In this document: positions 9,129-17,907 of the stretch, piece by piece
Position numbering within the stretch: position 1 is the first letter of the stretch
Layout: each line of letters opens with the position of its first letter
NCBI GenBank assembly: GCA_903871235.1
Contig: CAIQGA010000025.1
Span: 1-64,000 of the forward strand
From: an uncultured Chlorobiaceae bacterium
GTDB taxonomy: Bacteria; Bacteroidota; Chlorobiia; Chlorobiales; Chlorobiaceae
Direction of reading: 5' to 3'
Length of the DNA stretch: 64,000 nt
Translations under genes and position numbers: made by a program
The notes under the pieces: model-generated
Databases searched by the model: none
What the model was told of the DNA's origin: nothing
Seen by the model: only the letters and a program-made list of their open reading frames with translations

Positions 9129-9477
9129 ATGTGTCTGTTTGAGTGTGTCGCTGCATCAGCTTTCCTAACGTTATTGGCTCTGTCAAATTATCATTATTTC
9201 CGCACTGCTGGCAGCGGAGAGAGAAGAGCCACTACGGAATCTCTACGGCTTATAATAGCACGAATTGCCTTCAGTTTATAATGCAGGATAAAGGAATCAG
9301 GATAATCTGGCAGTTTTTTCCCAATTTCCAGACGTCGTAATCAATCAAAAACCATCAGGCAACCATTGTTTTGAAAATAAAAAAGAACTACCACCTCTGT
9401 ATAGTTTAATTTATGTCGTATCTTTGATGTAGCGGCATGGGGGAGTATTCAACACAGTTTGATAATCATATTTCTTT
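9129..9477. other. 349-base intergenic region, no gene recognised
   Basis: Between the divergent CDF transporter and the TPR fragment. All frames are short or featureless. Two TATAAT hexamers occur on the plus strand near 9254 and 9278 and a TTGACA on the minus strand near 9180, but none is paired with a convincing partner at normal spacing, so no promoter is assigned. It presumably holds promoters for both flanking genes. Confidence 0.4.
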
Positions 9478-9786
9478 GTGACCATGTTTGGTTCCTTGTG
9501 GGGTTATGTGATACAGGTTTTTTTGACTGTAATCCTAAGGGTTTTCTTTCTCTTTGTGGTTATCTCCTGTACTACCGGGCAGAGAGGAGTCGTTCGGGCG
9601 GCAGTCAACAGGGATGCCGAAGAGTTCTATAATTCACAAGAGTCTGAGTCTGACCTTGCAGTTGCACGGCACATGGTAGAGAGTGCGGCACAGAATCTCA
9701 GCGCCCTTCATCTCGATCTTGCCCTGAGTCTCAATAATTTTGCTTGTTACAAAAGCAGATGTTTCGGCCACCCATTACTGGTCTGA
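9478..9786 (+). pseudogene. Truncated TPR-protein gene
   Basis: A 102-residue frame with a hydrophobic export segment (FLTVILRVFFLFVVISC, possible lipoprotein cysteine) followed by AVARHMVESAAQNLSALHLDLALSLNNFA. The last part matches the start of the repeat array in the next gene (EKSAAANSSDLALSLNNIAG), after which the frame diverges and stops. It therefore looks like the front end of a second kinesin-light-chain-type TPR protein whose repeats were lost. The 124 bases between it and the intact TPR gene show no repeat-coding sequence. An alternative is a short functional secreted protein, but the abrupt end inside a TPR helix argues against this. Confidence 0.6.
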
Positions 9787-9910
9787 TACAAAAATTTCAA
9801 CTGACAAGCTTGAAGGGATCGGTTACAATAACGGGAATTTGCCGCGCCGCGCAAGGCAGGTCCGACTTTCCACAAGTGGTACTTATGAAGGAAATACTCT
9901 TTGAAAAACC

Positions 9911-12316
9911 ATGAACCTTTGCCGTAAATTTTTTTTCATGTTCACGTTCTTGATGCTCAACACGCTCAAGAGAGAGCCAAGCCCGCTTTTCCGTATTGTA
10001 AGGGTACGCAACAGAACGGTGCTGGCGCTTTTCTTTATGATCTCCTGTGGCGGAATCCATTGTTCAGAAATTGTTCATGCGGCAAACAACAAGCAGGTTG
10101 ATGAGGGTTATCGGCTCAACTGTATCAAAATTGTCACAGAAAAAGATTTAATCGATGCAGAAAAGAGTGCGGCTGCGAACTCTTCTGATTTGGCTTTGAG
10201 TCTGAACAATATTGCAGGCATCTATTATGCACAAGGTCTCTATGCGGAAGCTGAACCACTATTTCTGCGTGCGCTTGCCATCCGCGAAAAAACCCTTGGC
10301 AGCTCTCATCCTGATCTTGCAACCAGCCTCAACAACATGGCCGAGTTGTATAAGGCTCAAAGTCGATATGTCGAGGCGGAACCACTCTACAATCGTGCGC
10401 TCGCCATCAGTGAAAAGATTGTTCCAGCAGATAATCTTGATGTAGCGGTGAGCCTGAACAATCTGGCAGAGTATAATGGTACACTCGACAAGTTTGATGT
10501 TGCAACATCGCTCTCTCTGCGTGCTCTTGCAATCCGTGAGAAGCTCCTTGGCCAAGATCATCCCGATGTAGCCATGAGTTTGAACAATCTTGGGAGGTTG
10601 TATTTTGCCCAGGGACGATATGCAGAGTGCGAGCCGCTCTTTAAACGGGCGTTGGCAATAGATGAGCGTGTACTTGGTTTAAATCATCCTGATGTTGTAA
10701 GGCCTCTGAACAACCTTGGCGAACTCTACCAAATTCAGGGAAAATACAGTGAAGCTGAGCCATTTTACCTTCGGGCACTCGCAATCCGTGAAAAAAACCT
10801 TGACCCGTTTGATCTCCATCTGTCGACAAGCCTCAATAATCTTGCGGGATTCTATTTTACTGAGGGGCGCTATACCGAGGCTGAATCACTTTACTTGCGT
10901 GCACTCGCCATTCGAGAAAAAGTGCTTGATTCCAGAGACCCTGATATCGCCACAAGTCTCAATAACCTCGGGGAGCTCTATAAAATGCAAGGTCGATACG
11001 GTGAAGCCGAACCGCTCTTCAAACGTGCATTGCTCCTTCGTGAAAATGTTTTAGGCCCTTCTCATTCCCAGGTATCCATCAGCCTGAACAGTCTTGCCGG
11101 GCTTTACTCCGTGCAGGGGAGATATGCTGAAATTGAAGTGCTCTCAAAGCGTGCTCTGGCCATCCGGGAGAGGGTTATTGGCTCCGATCAGCCTGATGTT
11201 GCCACATGCCTGAACAATCTGGCCGGGTTTTACGCTCTCCAGGGTAACTATAAAGAGGCGGAGCCGCTCTATCTGCGTGCATTGGCCACCCATGAAAAAA
11301 CATTTGGCCCGGAACACCCTCGTGTGGCGCAGCTCCTGAACAACCTTGCTGAGCTGTATAAAACCCGGGGGAGATACCAGGAAGCAACACCGCTCTACCT
11401 TCTTGCACTTGCAATCAGGGAAAAAAGCTTTGGTCTTGAGCATCCCGATGTTGCCAGGAGCCTTAATAATCTGGCAGTATTGTACCGAATCCAGGAAAAA
11501 TACAGCGAGGCCCTGCCTCTTTTGACGCGTGCACTGGCCATTCAGGAAAAAATCCTTGGAGCTGATCATCCTGATGTGGCAATGAGTTTAAATAATCTTG
11601 GCGCCCTTTACTATGTCGAGGGTCAATATGCACTGGCCGAGCCGCTTTTTAAACGGTCGCAGATCATCTTCGAAAAAACCCTCGGCCCTGACTCTCCCGA
11701 TCTTGCTTTCAGCATCAATAACATTGCGGCGCTCTATTATTCCGAAGGGCGTTACACAGAGGTCGAACCGCTCTACAGGCGTACTCTTTTGATTTTTGAG
11801 CATGCCTTTGTTTCGGATGCACCTGATGTTGCCCTCAGTCTGGATAATCTGGCTCAGTTGTTTCTTAAAGAAAAAAAGTACGCAGAGGCTGAGCCACTTT
11901 TCAGGCGATCGCTCGCCATCCGCGAAAAGATTTTTGGCTCCCTTCACCCTGATGTAGCATTAAGCCTTAATAACCTGGCCTTACTCTACAATGCCCAAGC
12001 CAAATATCGTGAGGCTGAGCCCCTTTTGAAGCGTTCACTGCAGATATGGGAAAAGACGCTTGGTACTGATCACACAAGTGTTGCGATTGGCTTGAATAAC
12101 CTTGCGATCATTTATGTTTCCGAGGGCCTGTATCAAGCGGCAGAACCCTTGTTGCAACGTTCAATTGCAATTATTGAGAAAAATCTTGGCCCGATGCATC
12201 CCAATGTAGCGACGCTCCTTGAAAATTTAGCAGTTATCAATGCGAATACCGGGCGCAAAAACGATGCTGATAAAATGGAACAACGGGCAGCAAGCATCCG
12301 TACCGTACAACGATGA
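9911..12316 (+). CDS. Exported TPR protein with ~16 kinesin-light-chain-type repeats
   Basis: An 801-residue protein with a hydrophobic N-terminal region (TVLALFFMISCGG near residues 36-48) that could act as signal or lipoprotein anchor, then about sixteen consecutive 42-residue TPR repeats of the form AEPLFKRALAIREKxLGxxHPDVAxSLNNLAxLYxxQGRYxE, from residue about 95 to 790. The second repeat is irregular (AEYNGTLDKFDVATS). The array should form a long superhelix for protein binding; no catalytic domain is present. Such proteins are common in green sulfur bacteria and cyanobacteria, without a defined role. The start is uncertain: 9911 or an ATG ten codons later. Neighbouring genes on the same strand are a TPR remnant and a cut DUF1566 gene, so this is an accessory island. 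Confidence 0.85.
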   Translation: MNLCRKFFFMFTFLMLNTLKREPSPLFRIVRVRNRTVLALFFMISCGGIHCSEIVHAANNKQVDEGYRLNCIKIVTEKDLIDAEKSAAANSSDLALSLNNIAGIYYAQGLYAEAEPLFLRALAIREKTLGSSHPDLATSLNNMAELYKAQSRYVEAEPLYNRALAISEKIVPADNLDVAVSLNNLAEYNGTLDKFDVATSLSLRALAIREKLLGQDHPDVAMSLNNLGRLYFAQGRYAECEPLFKRALAIDERVLGLNHPDVVRPLNNLGELYQIQGKYSEAEPFYLRALAIREKNLDPFDLHLSTSLNNLAGFYFTEGRYTEAESLYLRALAIREKVLDSRDPDIATSLNNLGELYKMQGRYGEAEPLFKRALLLRENVLGPSHSQVSISLNSLAGLYSVQGRYAEIEVLSKRALAIRERVIGSDQPDVATCLNNLAGFYALQGNYKEAEPLYLRALATHEKTFGPEHPRVAQLLNNLAELYKTRGRYQEATPLYLLALAIREKSFGLEHPDVARSLNNLAVLYRIQEKYSEALPLLTRALAIQEKILGADHPDVAMSLNNLGALYYVEGQYALAEPLFKRSQIIFEKTLGPDSPDLAFSINNIAALYYSEGRYTEVEPLYRRTLLIFEHAFVSDAPDVALSLDNLAQLFLKEKKYAEAEPLFRRSLAIREKIFGSLHPDVALSLNNLALLYNAQAKYREAEPLLKRSLQIWEKTLGTDHTSVAIGLNNLAIIYVSEGLYQAAEPLLQRSIAIIEKNLGPMHPNVATLLENLAVINANTGRKNDADKMEQRAASIRTVQR

Positions 12317-12394
12317 TCAGAGAATTTTATTAATGGAAGCGGAAAAAGATCCATATAAAATAATGTAAAATAAAGCAATAAACGTATAGGCATC

Positions 12395-12742
12395 ATGAAG
12401 CTTTTTGAAAAAACAGGGGTGAGAGGGTTGCTAAGGGTCTTACTGTTTATCGGCACAGCTTTTGCCGAATTTTCTGCTGTGGCACGTGCTGTCCCGCTCA
12501 AGAGCGGCGATGAAGCGGGCGGAGGCAAGGTGGCTTATATTCTGCAACAAGGGAATGTCGGCTACCTTGACACCCCTGAACAAAGCATTATTGTTGCCAA
12601 GGTTGATATAACAGGCAATCTTTTCTGGTCTGATTCAAAAATAGCATGTGAAAAACTGCCATGTCCCGGTTATATCAGCGCTTTACCCAAAGAGTTATTA
12701 CGCAAGAGAGAGGAGGTCGCAGAGTCAGCGTCGGGGAAGTAG
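12395..12742 (+). CDS. C-terminally truncated DUF1566-type exported protein
   Basis: A 115-residue frame with a signal peptide (LLRVLLFIGTAFAEFSAVARA). The mature part starts LKSGDEAGGGKVAYILQQGNVGYLD...IIVAKVDITGNLFWSDSKIACEKL, which aligns with GDNYGGGIVFFVDKSGQHGLIAAKTDI...WPDAQAKCSDL of the full-length copy at 40.3 kb. After this the conserved GYSDWFLP motif is degraded to GYISALP and the rest of the domain, including the YWSST and final VRAVRAF strands, is missing. It is probably a decaying gene, though a short product could still be made and exported. It follows the TPR gene by 78 bases. Confidence 0.6.
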   Translation: MKLFEKTGVRGLLRVLLFIGTAFAEFSAVARAVPLKSGDEAGGGKVAYILQQGNVGYLDTPEQSIIVAKVDITGNLFWSDSKIACEKLPCPGYISALPKELLRKREEVAESASGK

Positions 12743-12911
12743 TTCGCATAGAGCTTCCATGCTGACTGGTCAGCTCAGCCAATGACAGCCTCCCGGCTAT
12801 TTCGCCTCCATGTTCACGCTTTTTTGTATGTTGGGCGACTCTCTTTTCTGGTTCCCTTATCCTGCGTTGTGGTGATAGTGAACTAACTTGTTTTAATCTA
12901 TGGGTTTTTGT

Positions 12912-14048
12912 ATGAAAATTGGCATTTCGTGTCACCATACCTATGGGGGGAGCGGGGCAATTGCGGCCGAACTTGGCAAGGCACTCGCTTCGAAGGGGCA
13001 CATCGTTCATTTTTTCAGCCAGGCGGCTCCCTTCCGGCTTGGAGCCTTTTCACGCAATATTTTTTGCCATGAGATTGAGGTGATGCACTATCCTCTTTTT
13101 GAGAGCCCTTTTTACTCTCTTGCCCTTGCCTCAAAAATTGCCGATATCGCCTATTATGAAAAGCTTGATATTGTCCATGCCCACTATGCTATTCCCCATG
13201 CCCTGAGCGCCATGCTTGCTCGTCAGATGCTTGAGGATAAGTGTGCTGCGTCGACGTGTTTCAAACTGGTAACGACGCTGCATGGTACCGATATTACGGT
13301 TGTGGGCGCAGACCGCTGGATGCAGGATGTGGTAAGGCTTGCCATCAACAAGTCTGACGGGGTGACGGCCGTGTCGGCATGGCTGAAGGAGGAGACAGTG
13401 AGGATGTTCAGTCCGAAAAAGGAGATTACGGTTATTCCAAACTTTGTTGATACCTCACTTTTTTTTCGCACTTCAAAACCGGAAATCCGTGAACAACTGG
13501 GCCTTGGGGATGAAAAGATTGTTATTCATATCTCCAATTTCAGGCCGGTAAAATGTATCGGTGACATTATCAGGGTTTTTTATGCAGTGAGCCGCCGTAC
13601 CGAGGCAACACTGCTGCTTGTGGGTGACGGGCCGGAACGCAGTGATGCTGAAATCCAGGTTCGACAGTTGGGCATTGTGGATCGGGTACGCTTTCTCGGC
13701 AAGCTTGATGATATTGTACCGTTGCTCTCTCTTGCCGATATCATGTTGATGCCGAGCAATGCAGAGTCGTTCGGCCTTGCTGCGCTTGAGGCCATGGCCT
13801 GTGGAGTGCCGGTTGTGGCTACCATGGCTGGCGGCTTTTCGGAGTTTATTGTGCCGGGAATCCACGGCTATTTGCATGCTCCGGGAGACATCAAAGCCAT
13901 GACAGAGAGTGCGCTTCTCTTGCTTTCAGACCAGGCACACTGGCTGGAGTGCTCCAACGCATGTGTCCAACAGGCAAAGCGCTACGAGACAGCTTTGCTT
14001 GTTGAGCACTACGAGGCATATTATGCGGGGCTTCTTGCTGCGTCGTAA
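12912..14048 (+). CDS. bshA: N-acetyl-alpha-D-glucosaminyl L-malate synthase BshA
   Basis: GT4 retaining glycosyltransferase that joins UDP-GlcNAc to L-malate, the first step of bacillithiol synthesis. The N-terminus MKIGISCHHTYGGSGAIAAELGKALASKGH is close to the BshA consensus and fixes the start at 12912, not the track start at 12900. Other marks are TTLHGTDITVVGAD, VIPNFVD, and the GT4 donor-site motif PSNAESFGLAALEAMACGVPVVAT with its E-x7-E glutamates. The 378-residue length is normal. BshB and BshC are not in the window. From literature memory, green sulfur bacteria make an N-methylated bacillithiol, which fits. It converges on mreB with a 20-base gap. Confidence 0.9.
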   Translation: MKIGISCHHTYGGSGAIAAELGKALASKGHIVHFFSQAAPFRLGAFSRNIFCHEIEVMHYPLFESPFYSLALASKIADIAYYEKLDIVHAHYAIPHALSAMLARQMLEDKCAASTCFKLVTTLHGTDITVVGADRWMQDVVRLAINKSDGVTAVSAWLKEETVRMFSPKKEITVIPNFVDTSLFFRTSKPEIREQLGLGDEKIVIHISNFRPVKCIGDIIRVFYAVSRRTEATLLLVGDGPERSDAEIQVRQLGIVDRVRFLGKLDDIVPLLSLADIMLMPSNAESFGLAALEAMACGVPVVATMAGGFSEFIVPGIHGYLHAPGDIKAMTESALLLLSDQAHWLECSNACVQQAKRYETALLVEHYEAYYAGLLAAS

Positions 14049-14068
14049 CTGCGGTACCTCTCTCTTTA

Positions 14069-15097
14069 TCAGTAGCGCTTGGTCGTCAGAAGGACACTCC
14101 GGTATTTTTCAAGGTTTTCGAGGACCTCTCCCGTGCCTCTGGCGACAGCGGTAAGGGGATCTTCGCTGATATGCACGGCAAGCTTTGTTTCTTCGCTGAT
14201 TCTTTTGTCGAGCCCCTTAATGAGCGATCCACCGCCGGCAAGGAAAAGTCCACGATCAAAAATATCGGCCGAAAGTTCCGGTTTGGTTACTTCAAGGCTT
14301 TTCTTGATTGACGTGATGATCTGGCTGATCGGGGTGGAAATGGCTTCCCTGATAGTTGCTGAGTTGACCTCACGCTCTTCGGGAAGGGCGGTTACAAGGT
14401 TTCTGCCTCTGACCATCATGGTAAGCTCTTTTTCCAGCTTATAGGCTGATGCAATTTTTATTTTCACATCTTCTGCAGTACGTTCACCGATGGCGAGGCT
14501 GTATGCCTTGCGGAAGTGACGGACAATCGCGTTGGTGATATCGGTTCCGGCAACCCTGAGCGACTCGCCAGATGCAATGCCGCCGAGTGAAATAACGGCA
14601 ATCTCCGTTGTGCCGCCTCCGATATCAACAATCATATTACCCATTGGTTCCTTGACGTCAAGCCCGATACCGATTGCTGCGGCCATCGGTTCAGTCACCA
14701 GATAGACCTCTTTGGCTCCGACATGCTCGGCAGAGTCGCGTACTGCCCTCTTTTCAACTTCGGTGATACCTGACGGAATGCCGATGACCATCCTGCGGAT
14801 GCCGAATGAAAACTGGGTTTTGGTTTTATTGATTAATCCCTTGATTAACTCCTCTGTTGCCTCATAATCGGCAATGACACCGTTAGCAAGCGGCCGGATT
14901 GTCAAAATGCCCGGATGGGTTTTTTCATGCATAAGAAGAGCTTCATGTCCGATAGCCACAATCTTCCCCGTATTGCGCTCACGGGCAACAATTGAAGGCT
15001 CATTTAAAATCACGCCCTGACCTCGGATAAAAATCAACGTGTTCGCCGTTCCGAGATCAATGGCGATATCGCGGAACAGATTGCTGAAAAAGCTCAT
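14069..15097 (-). CDS. mreB: Rod-shape-determining actin homologue MreB
   Basis: Cytoskeletal ATPase that directs side-wall peptidoglycan synthesis with MreC, MreD, RodA and PBP2. The 342-residue protein has the actin-fold nucleotide motifs IAIDLGTANTLIF (phosphate 1), MIVDIGGGTTEIAVI (phosphate 2) and FLAGGGSLIKGLDKRI (adenosine). Residues FFSNLFRD at the N-terminus resemble the membrane-binding tip. The mreC-mreD-mrdA genes are not next to it but form a separate minus-strand operon at 30.9-34.2 kb. A 260-base region separates it from the divergent hisD. Confidence 0.97.
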   Translation of the reverse strand: MSFFSNLFRDIAIDLGTANTLIFIRGQGVILNEPSIVARERNTGKIVAIGHEALLMHEKTHPGILTIRPLANGVIADYEATEELIKGLINKTKTQFSFGIRRMVIGIPSGITEVEKRAVRDSAEHVGAKEVYLVTEPMAAAIGIGLDVKEPMGNMIVDIGGGTTEIAVISLGGIASGESLRVAGTDITNAIVRHFRKAYSLAIGERTAEDVKIKIASAYKLEKELTMMVRGRNLVTALPEEREVNSATIREAISTPISQIITSIKKSLEVTKPELSADIFDRGLFLAGGGSLIKGLDKRISEETKLAVHISEDPLTAVARGTGEVLENLEKYRSVLLTTKRY

Positions 15098-15357
15098 GGT
15101 ATCATGGTTCTATACTGTCTCTCATAGTGGCTTGGAACGGAGCCGATTCAGGCTATATTCCAAGGGTTCAACTGAATCTCTAAAGGTAGATTAATGCAAC
15201 TTTTTTTCAAATCAAAAAATTGTTTCCTTTACCACTTTTTTTTAACGTGTTTTCGCTGCTTTTTGGCTTGCAGAGCGGGGTTTCGATAAATAAAGTTCTT
15301 GAGTTACATTGTTCCGGAAGAATTTTTGAGGCCAGATAATCAAAAAAGAGGCAAGAA

Positions 15358-16644
15358 GTGTTGCGCATATATCGTTTTGCTGAAGAACGTTCAGCCCTGA
15401 AAGAACAATTGGGCCGGGGTGTTGTTTTTGACGGTTCCGTTCAGACGGCTGTTGAAGAAATTTTGTTGCAGGTGCGCCAGCGTGGAGATGGTGCTGTGCT
15501 CGATTATACAGAGCGCTTTCAGGGAGTCCGGTTGATTGATATGCAGGTTTCTGCGGATGCAATACAGGATGCTTTTGAGCGTGCAGATCCTGCTTTTCTT
15601 GTTGTACTTGAGGAGGCATACCGCAATATTGTCTGCTTTCATCAGCATGAGGTGGAGAAAAGTTTTTTTTATGAGTCCGATGGGGGAGTCTTGCTCGGTC
15701 AGCGGGTAACTCCCATGGAGCGAGCCCTGCTTTATGTTCCGGGCGGACAGGCATCCTACCCCTCCTCAGTGCTTATGAATGCCGCACCGGCAAAAGTGGC
15801 CGGAGTCAAGCATATTTTTATGACGACTCCCTGTGATGCTTCGGGAGAGGTCAGTCCCAATATACTTGCTGCTGCCGCAGTTGCCGGCATTGATTCTGTC
15901 TACAAACTTGGTGGAGCCCAGGCAATAGCGGCTTTTGCATACGGAACGGAGACCATCGGCAAGGTTGACATTATCACAGGCCCGGGTAACAAATATGTGG
16001 CTATGGCCAAGAAGCAACTTTTTGGCCATGTCGCCATCGACAGTATAGCAGGTCCCTCTGAAGTGGTTATTATTGCTGACGAATTGGCTAATGCGGAGTT
16101 TATTGCCCTTGACCTGTTTGCCCAGGCAGAGCATGACGCGGACGCATCAGCGGTGCTTATCACTCCCTCGGAATCGCTGGCCGAGGCAGTAAGGGAGTGT
16201 GTGGCAGCACGCCTGCCATCAATGCTTCGGCGTGAAATTATTGCCTCTTCGCTCCAGCATAATGGTGCCATTGTGCTCGTCAGCTCACTTCAAGAGGCAT
16301 GCACGGTCTCCGACATGATAGCTCCCGAGCATCTCGAACTGCATGTTGAACATCCTTGGGAAATTTTGCCTGATATTCATCATGCTGGCGCTATTTTTAT
16401 GGGTGGCTACTCTTGCGAGACCGTTGGCGACTATTTTGCCGGGCCAAATCACACCTTGCCGACCAATGGCACGGCACGGTTTTTTTCACCGCTTTCGGTG
16501 CGTGACTTTGTCAAGCATACCTCAATCATCTCCTATTCAAAACAGCAGATGCTGCGTTGTGGAGAAAAAATTGCGGCTTTTGCTGATCGTGAAGGGCTTC
16601 AGGCTCACGGCGAGGCCGTCCGGGCAAGATTGAGGACGCTATGA
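15358..16644 (+). CDS. hisD: Histidinol dehydrogenase
   Basis: NAD-dependent zinc enzyme that carries out the last two oxidations of histidine synthesis (histidinol to histidine). The 428-residue protein shows the family signature [16 protein letters not shown], the zinc/active-site region [27 protein letters not shown], and the final [14 protein letters not shown] segment. Start is a GTG at 15358 just upstream of the conserved RIYRF beginning. The stop overlaps the queA start by 4 bases (ATGA), so the two are translationally coupled. hisF is elsewhere, at 49.9 kb on minus, so the his genes are scattered. Confidence 0.96.
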   Translation: MLRIYRFAEERSALKEQLGRGVVFDGSVQTAVEEILLQVRQRGDGAVLDYTERFQGVRLIDMQVSADAIQDAFERADPAFLVVLEEAYRNIVCFHQHEVEKSFFYESDGGVLLGQRVTPMERALLYVPGGQASYPSSVLMNAAPAKVAGVKHIFMTTPCDASGEVSPNILAAAAVAGIDSVYKLGGAQAIAAFAYGTETIGKVDIITGPGNKYVAMAKKQLFGHVAIDSIAGPSEVVIIADELANAEFIALDLFAQAEHDADASAVLITPSESLAEAVRECVAARLPSMLRREIIASSLQHNGAIVLVSSLQEACTVSDMIAPEHLELHVEHPWEILPDIHHAGAIFMGGYSCETVGDYFAGPNHTLPTNGTARFFSPLSVRDFVKHTSIISYSKQQMLRCGEKIAAFADREGLQAHGEAVRARLRTL

Positions 16645-17666
16645 GAGCTGGTGATTTTGATTACGAATTGCCGGAGGAGAGGATTGCAAAATATCCGCCT
16701 CTGGAGCGTGGTTCGACCCGTCTACTGGTGGTTGACCGCCACTCTGGTGCCCTTGAGCACACCTCTTATGCCAGCCTTGATGCTTTTTTGCAGCAGGGAG
16801 ATCTGCTTGTGCTTAACAATACAAAAGTTATCCGTGCCAGGCTTTTTGCGTGCAAACCGACTGGTGCAAAGATTGAGCTGATGCTTCTTGAGAAGCATTG
16901 CGAGGAGCAAAATCTTGTGCTCTATCGCGGAAAGCTGAAAAAAGGTGACAAGCTCGTGGCGCACGATCATGAACTACTGGTGACAGAGCTTGTCGATCAT
17001 GGAATTGCCCGTATAGCCCTCTGTGGCGAGCAATCACTCATCGGGCTTTTTGAGCGTTTCGGGGGAGTGCCCATTCCTCCTTATCTTAAACGGGAGGCAG
17101 AAGAGGTTGATCGTGAGCGTTACCAGACGGTGTTTGCTGAATTGCCGGGCTCGGTAGCGGCACCGACAGCCTCCCTGAATATGACTGCCGAACTGCTTGA
17201 AAAACTTCGCATCAAGGGTGTTGATGTTGTTTCCCTGACGCTGCATGTCGGTTTGGGTACCTTTCTTCCGGTCAGGGTAGATGCGCTTGAGGAGCATGTC
17301 ATGCACCGTGAGTTTTATTCAATACCGCCAGAGTGCGCTGAAAAAATCCGCAGGATAAAAACGGCTGGCGGAAGGGTTATTGCTGTTGGTACTACTGTTA
17401 CGAGAGCGCTGGAACATGCCGGAGAGCGCATTGATTGCTTTGAGGGAGAAGAGCCGTTGAGAGGTGAAGCAGACATTTTTATCCATCCCGGCTATCAATT
17501 CCGCATTATTGATCGACTTTTGACCAACTTTCATGCGCCACGATCAACCGTACTCATGCTTACAGCCGCATTTGCCGGCCCCGACAAGCTGCGCAATGCT
17601 TACCGTGAAGCGCTTGACCAGGGGTACAATTTTCTCAGTTATGGTGACAGCATGTTTATTGCTTAG
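16641..17666 (+). CDS. queA: SAM:tRNA ribosyltransferase-isomerase QueA
   Basis: Transfers and isomerises the ribose of S-adenosylmethionine onto preQ1 in tRNA to give epoxyqueuosine. The 341 residues fit the family; visible conserved blocks are [25 protein letters not shown] at the N-terminus, [66 protein letters not shown] and the terminal [10 protein letters not shown]. It overlaps hisD by 4 bases. It complements queC at 2.5 kb in queuosine synthesis. Confidence 0.97.
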   Translation: MRAGDFDYELPEERIAKYPPLERGSTRLLVVDRHSGALEHTSYASLDAFLQQGDLLVLNNTKVIRARLFACKPTGAKIELMLLEKHCEEQNLVLYRGKLKKGDKLVAHDHELLVTELVDHGIARIALCGEQSLIGLFERFGGVPIPPYLKREAEEVDRERYQTVFAELPGSVAAPTASLNMTAELLEKLRIKGVDVVSLTLHVGLGTFLPVRVDALEEHVMHREFYSIPPECAEKIRRIKTAGGRVIAVGTTVTRALEHAGERIDCFEGEEPLRGEADIFIHPGYQFRIIDRLLTNFHAPRSTVLMLTAAFAGPDKLRNAYREALDQGYNFLSYGDSMFIA

Positions 17667-17907
17667 GATTTTGTTTTCTTCAATCGCTTCAATCGCGGCT
17701 CTGCCTTAGATAGAAAGGTAAAAGCTGCCGTTATCCTGAAAAAAATAGTCGTTACCGCCGTGGTTGAAAAGGGCCTCTCTTGTTTATAAAAGGGAGGTAT
17801 GGTATTTTTGAAGTTGTTCGCTTGTTGCGTGACAGCAGAGAAGCCTTCCCGGCATTTTCTCGAAGTACATTTGTTTCAAACATACATAACACAGGGAGAT
17901 TGACCTT

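Noticed and set aside
9248-9285. Two TATAAT boxes between the CDF and TPR genes
   Set aside because: Neither has a fitting -35 hexamer or extended -10, and A+T-rich intergenic DNA gives such matches by chance.
12771-12784. GCTGACTGGTCAGC palindrome before bshA
   Set aside because: Short, without T-run or partner copies in the window; not sufficient for an operator or terminator call.
15242-15754. 170-residue minus-strand ORF over the hisD start
   Set aside because: Antisense shadow of hisD, rich in Pro, Gln, His and Arg with no domain.
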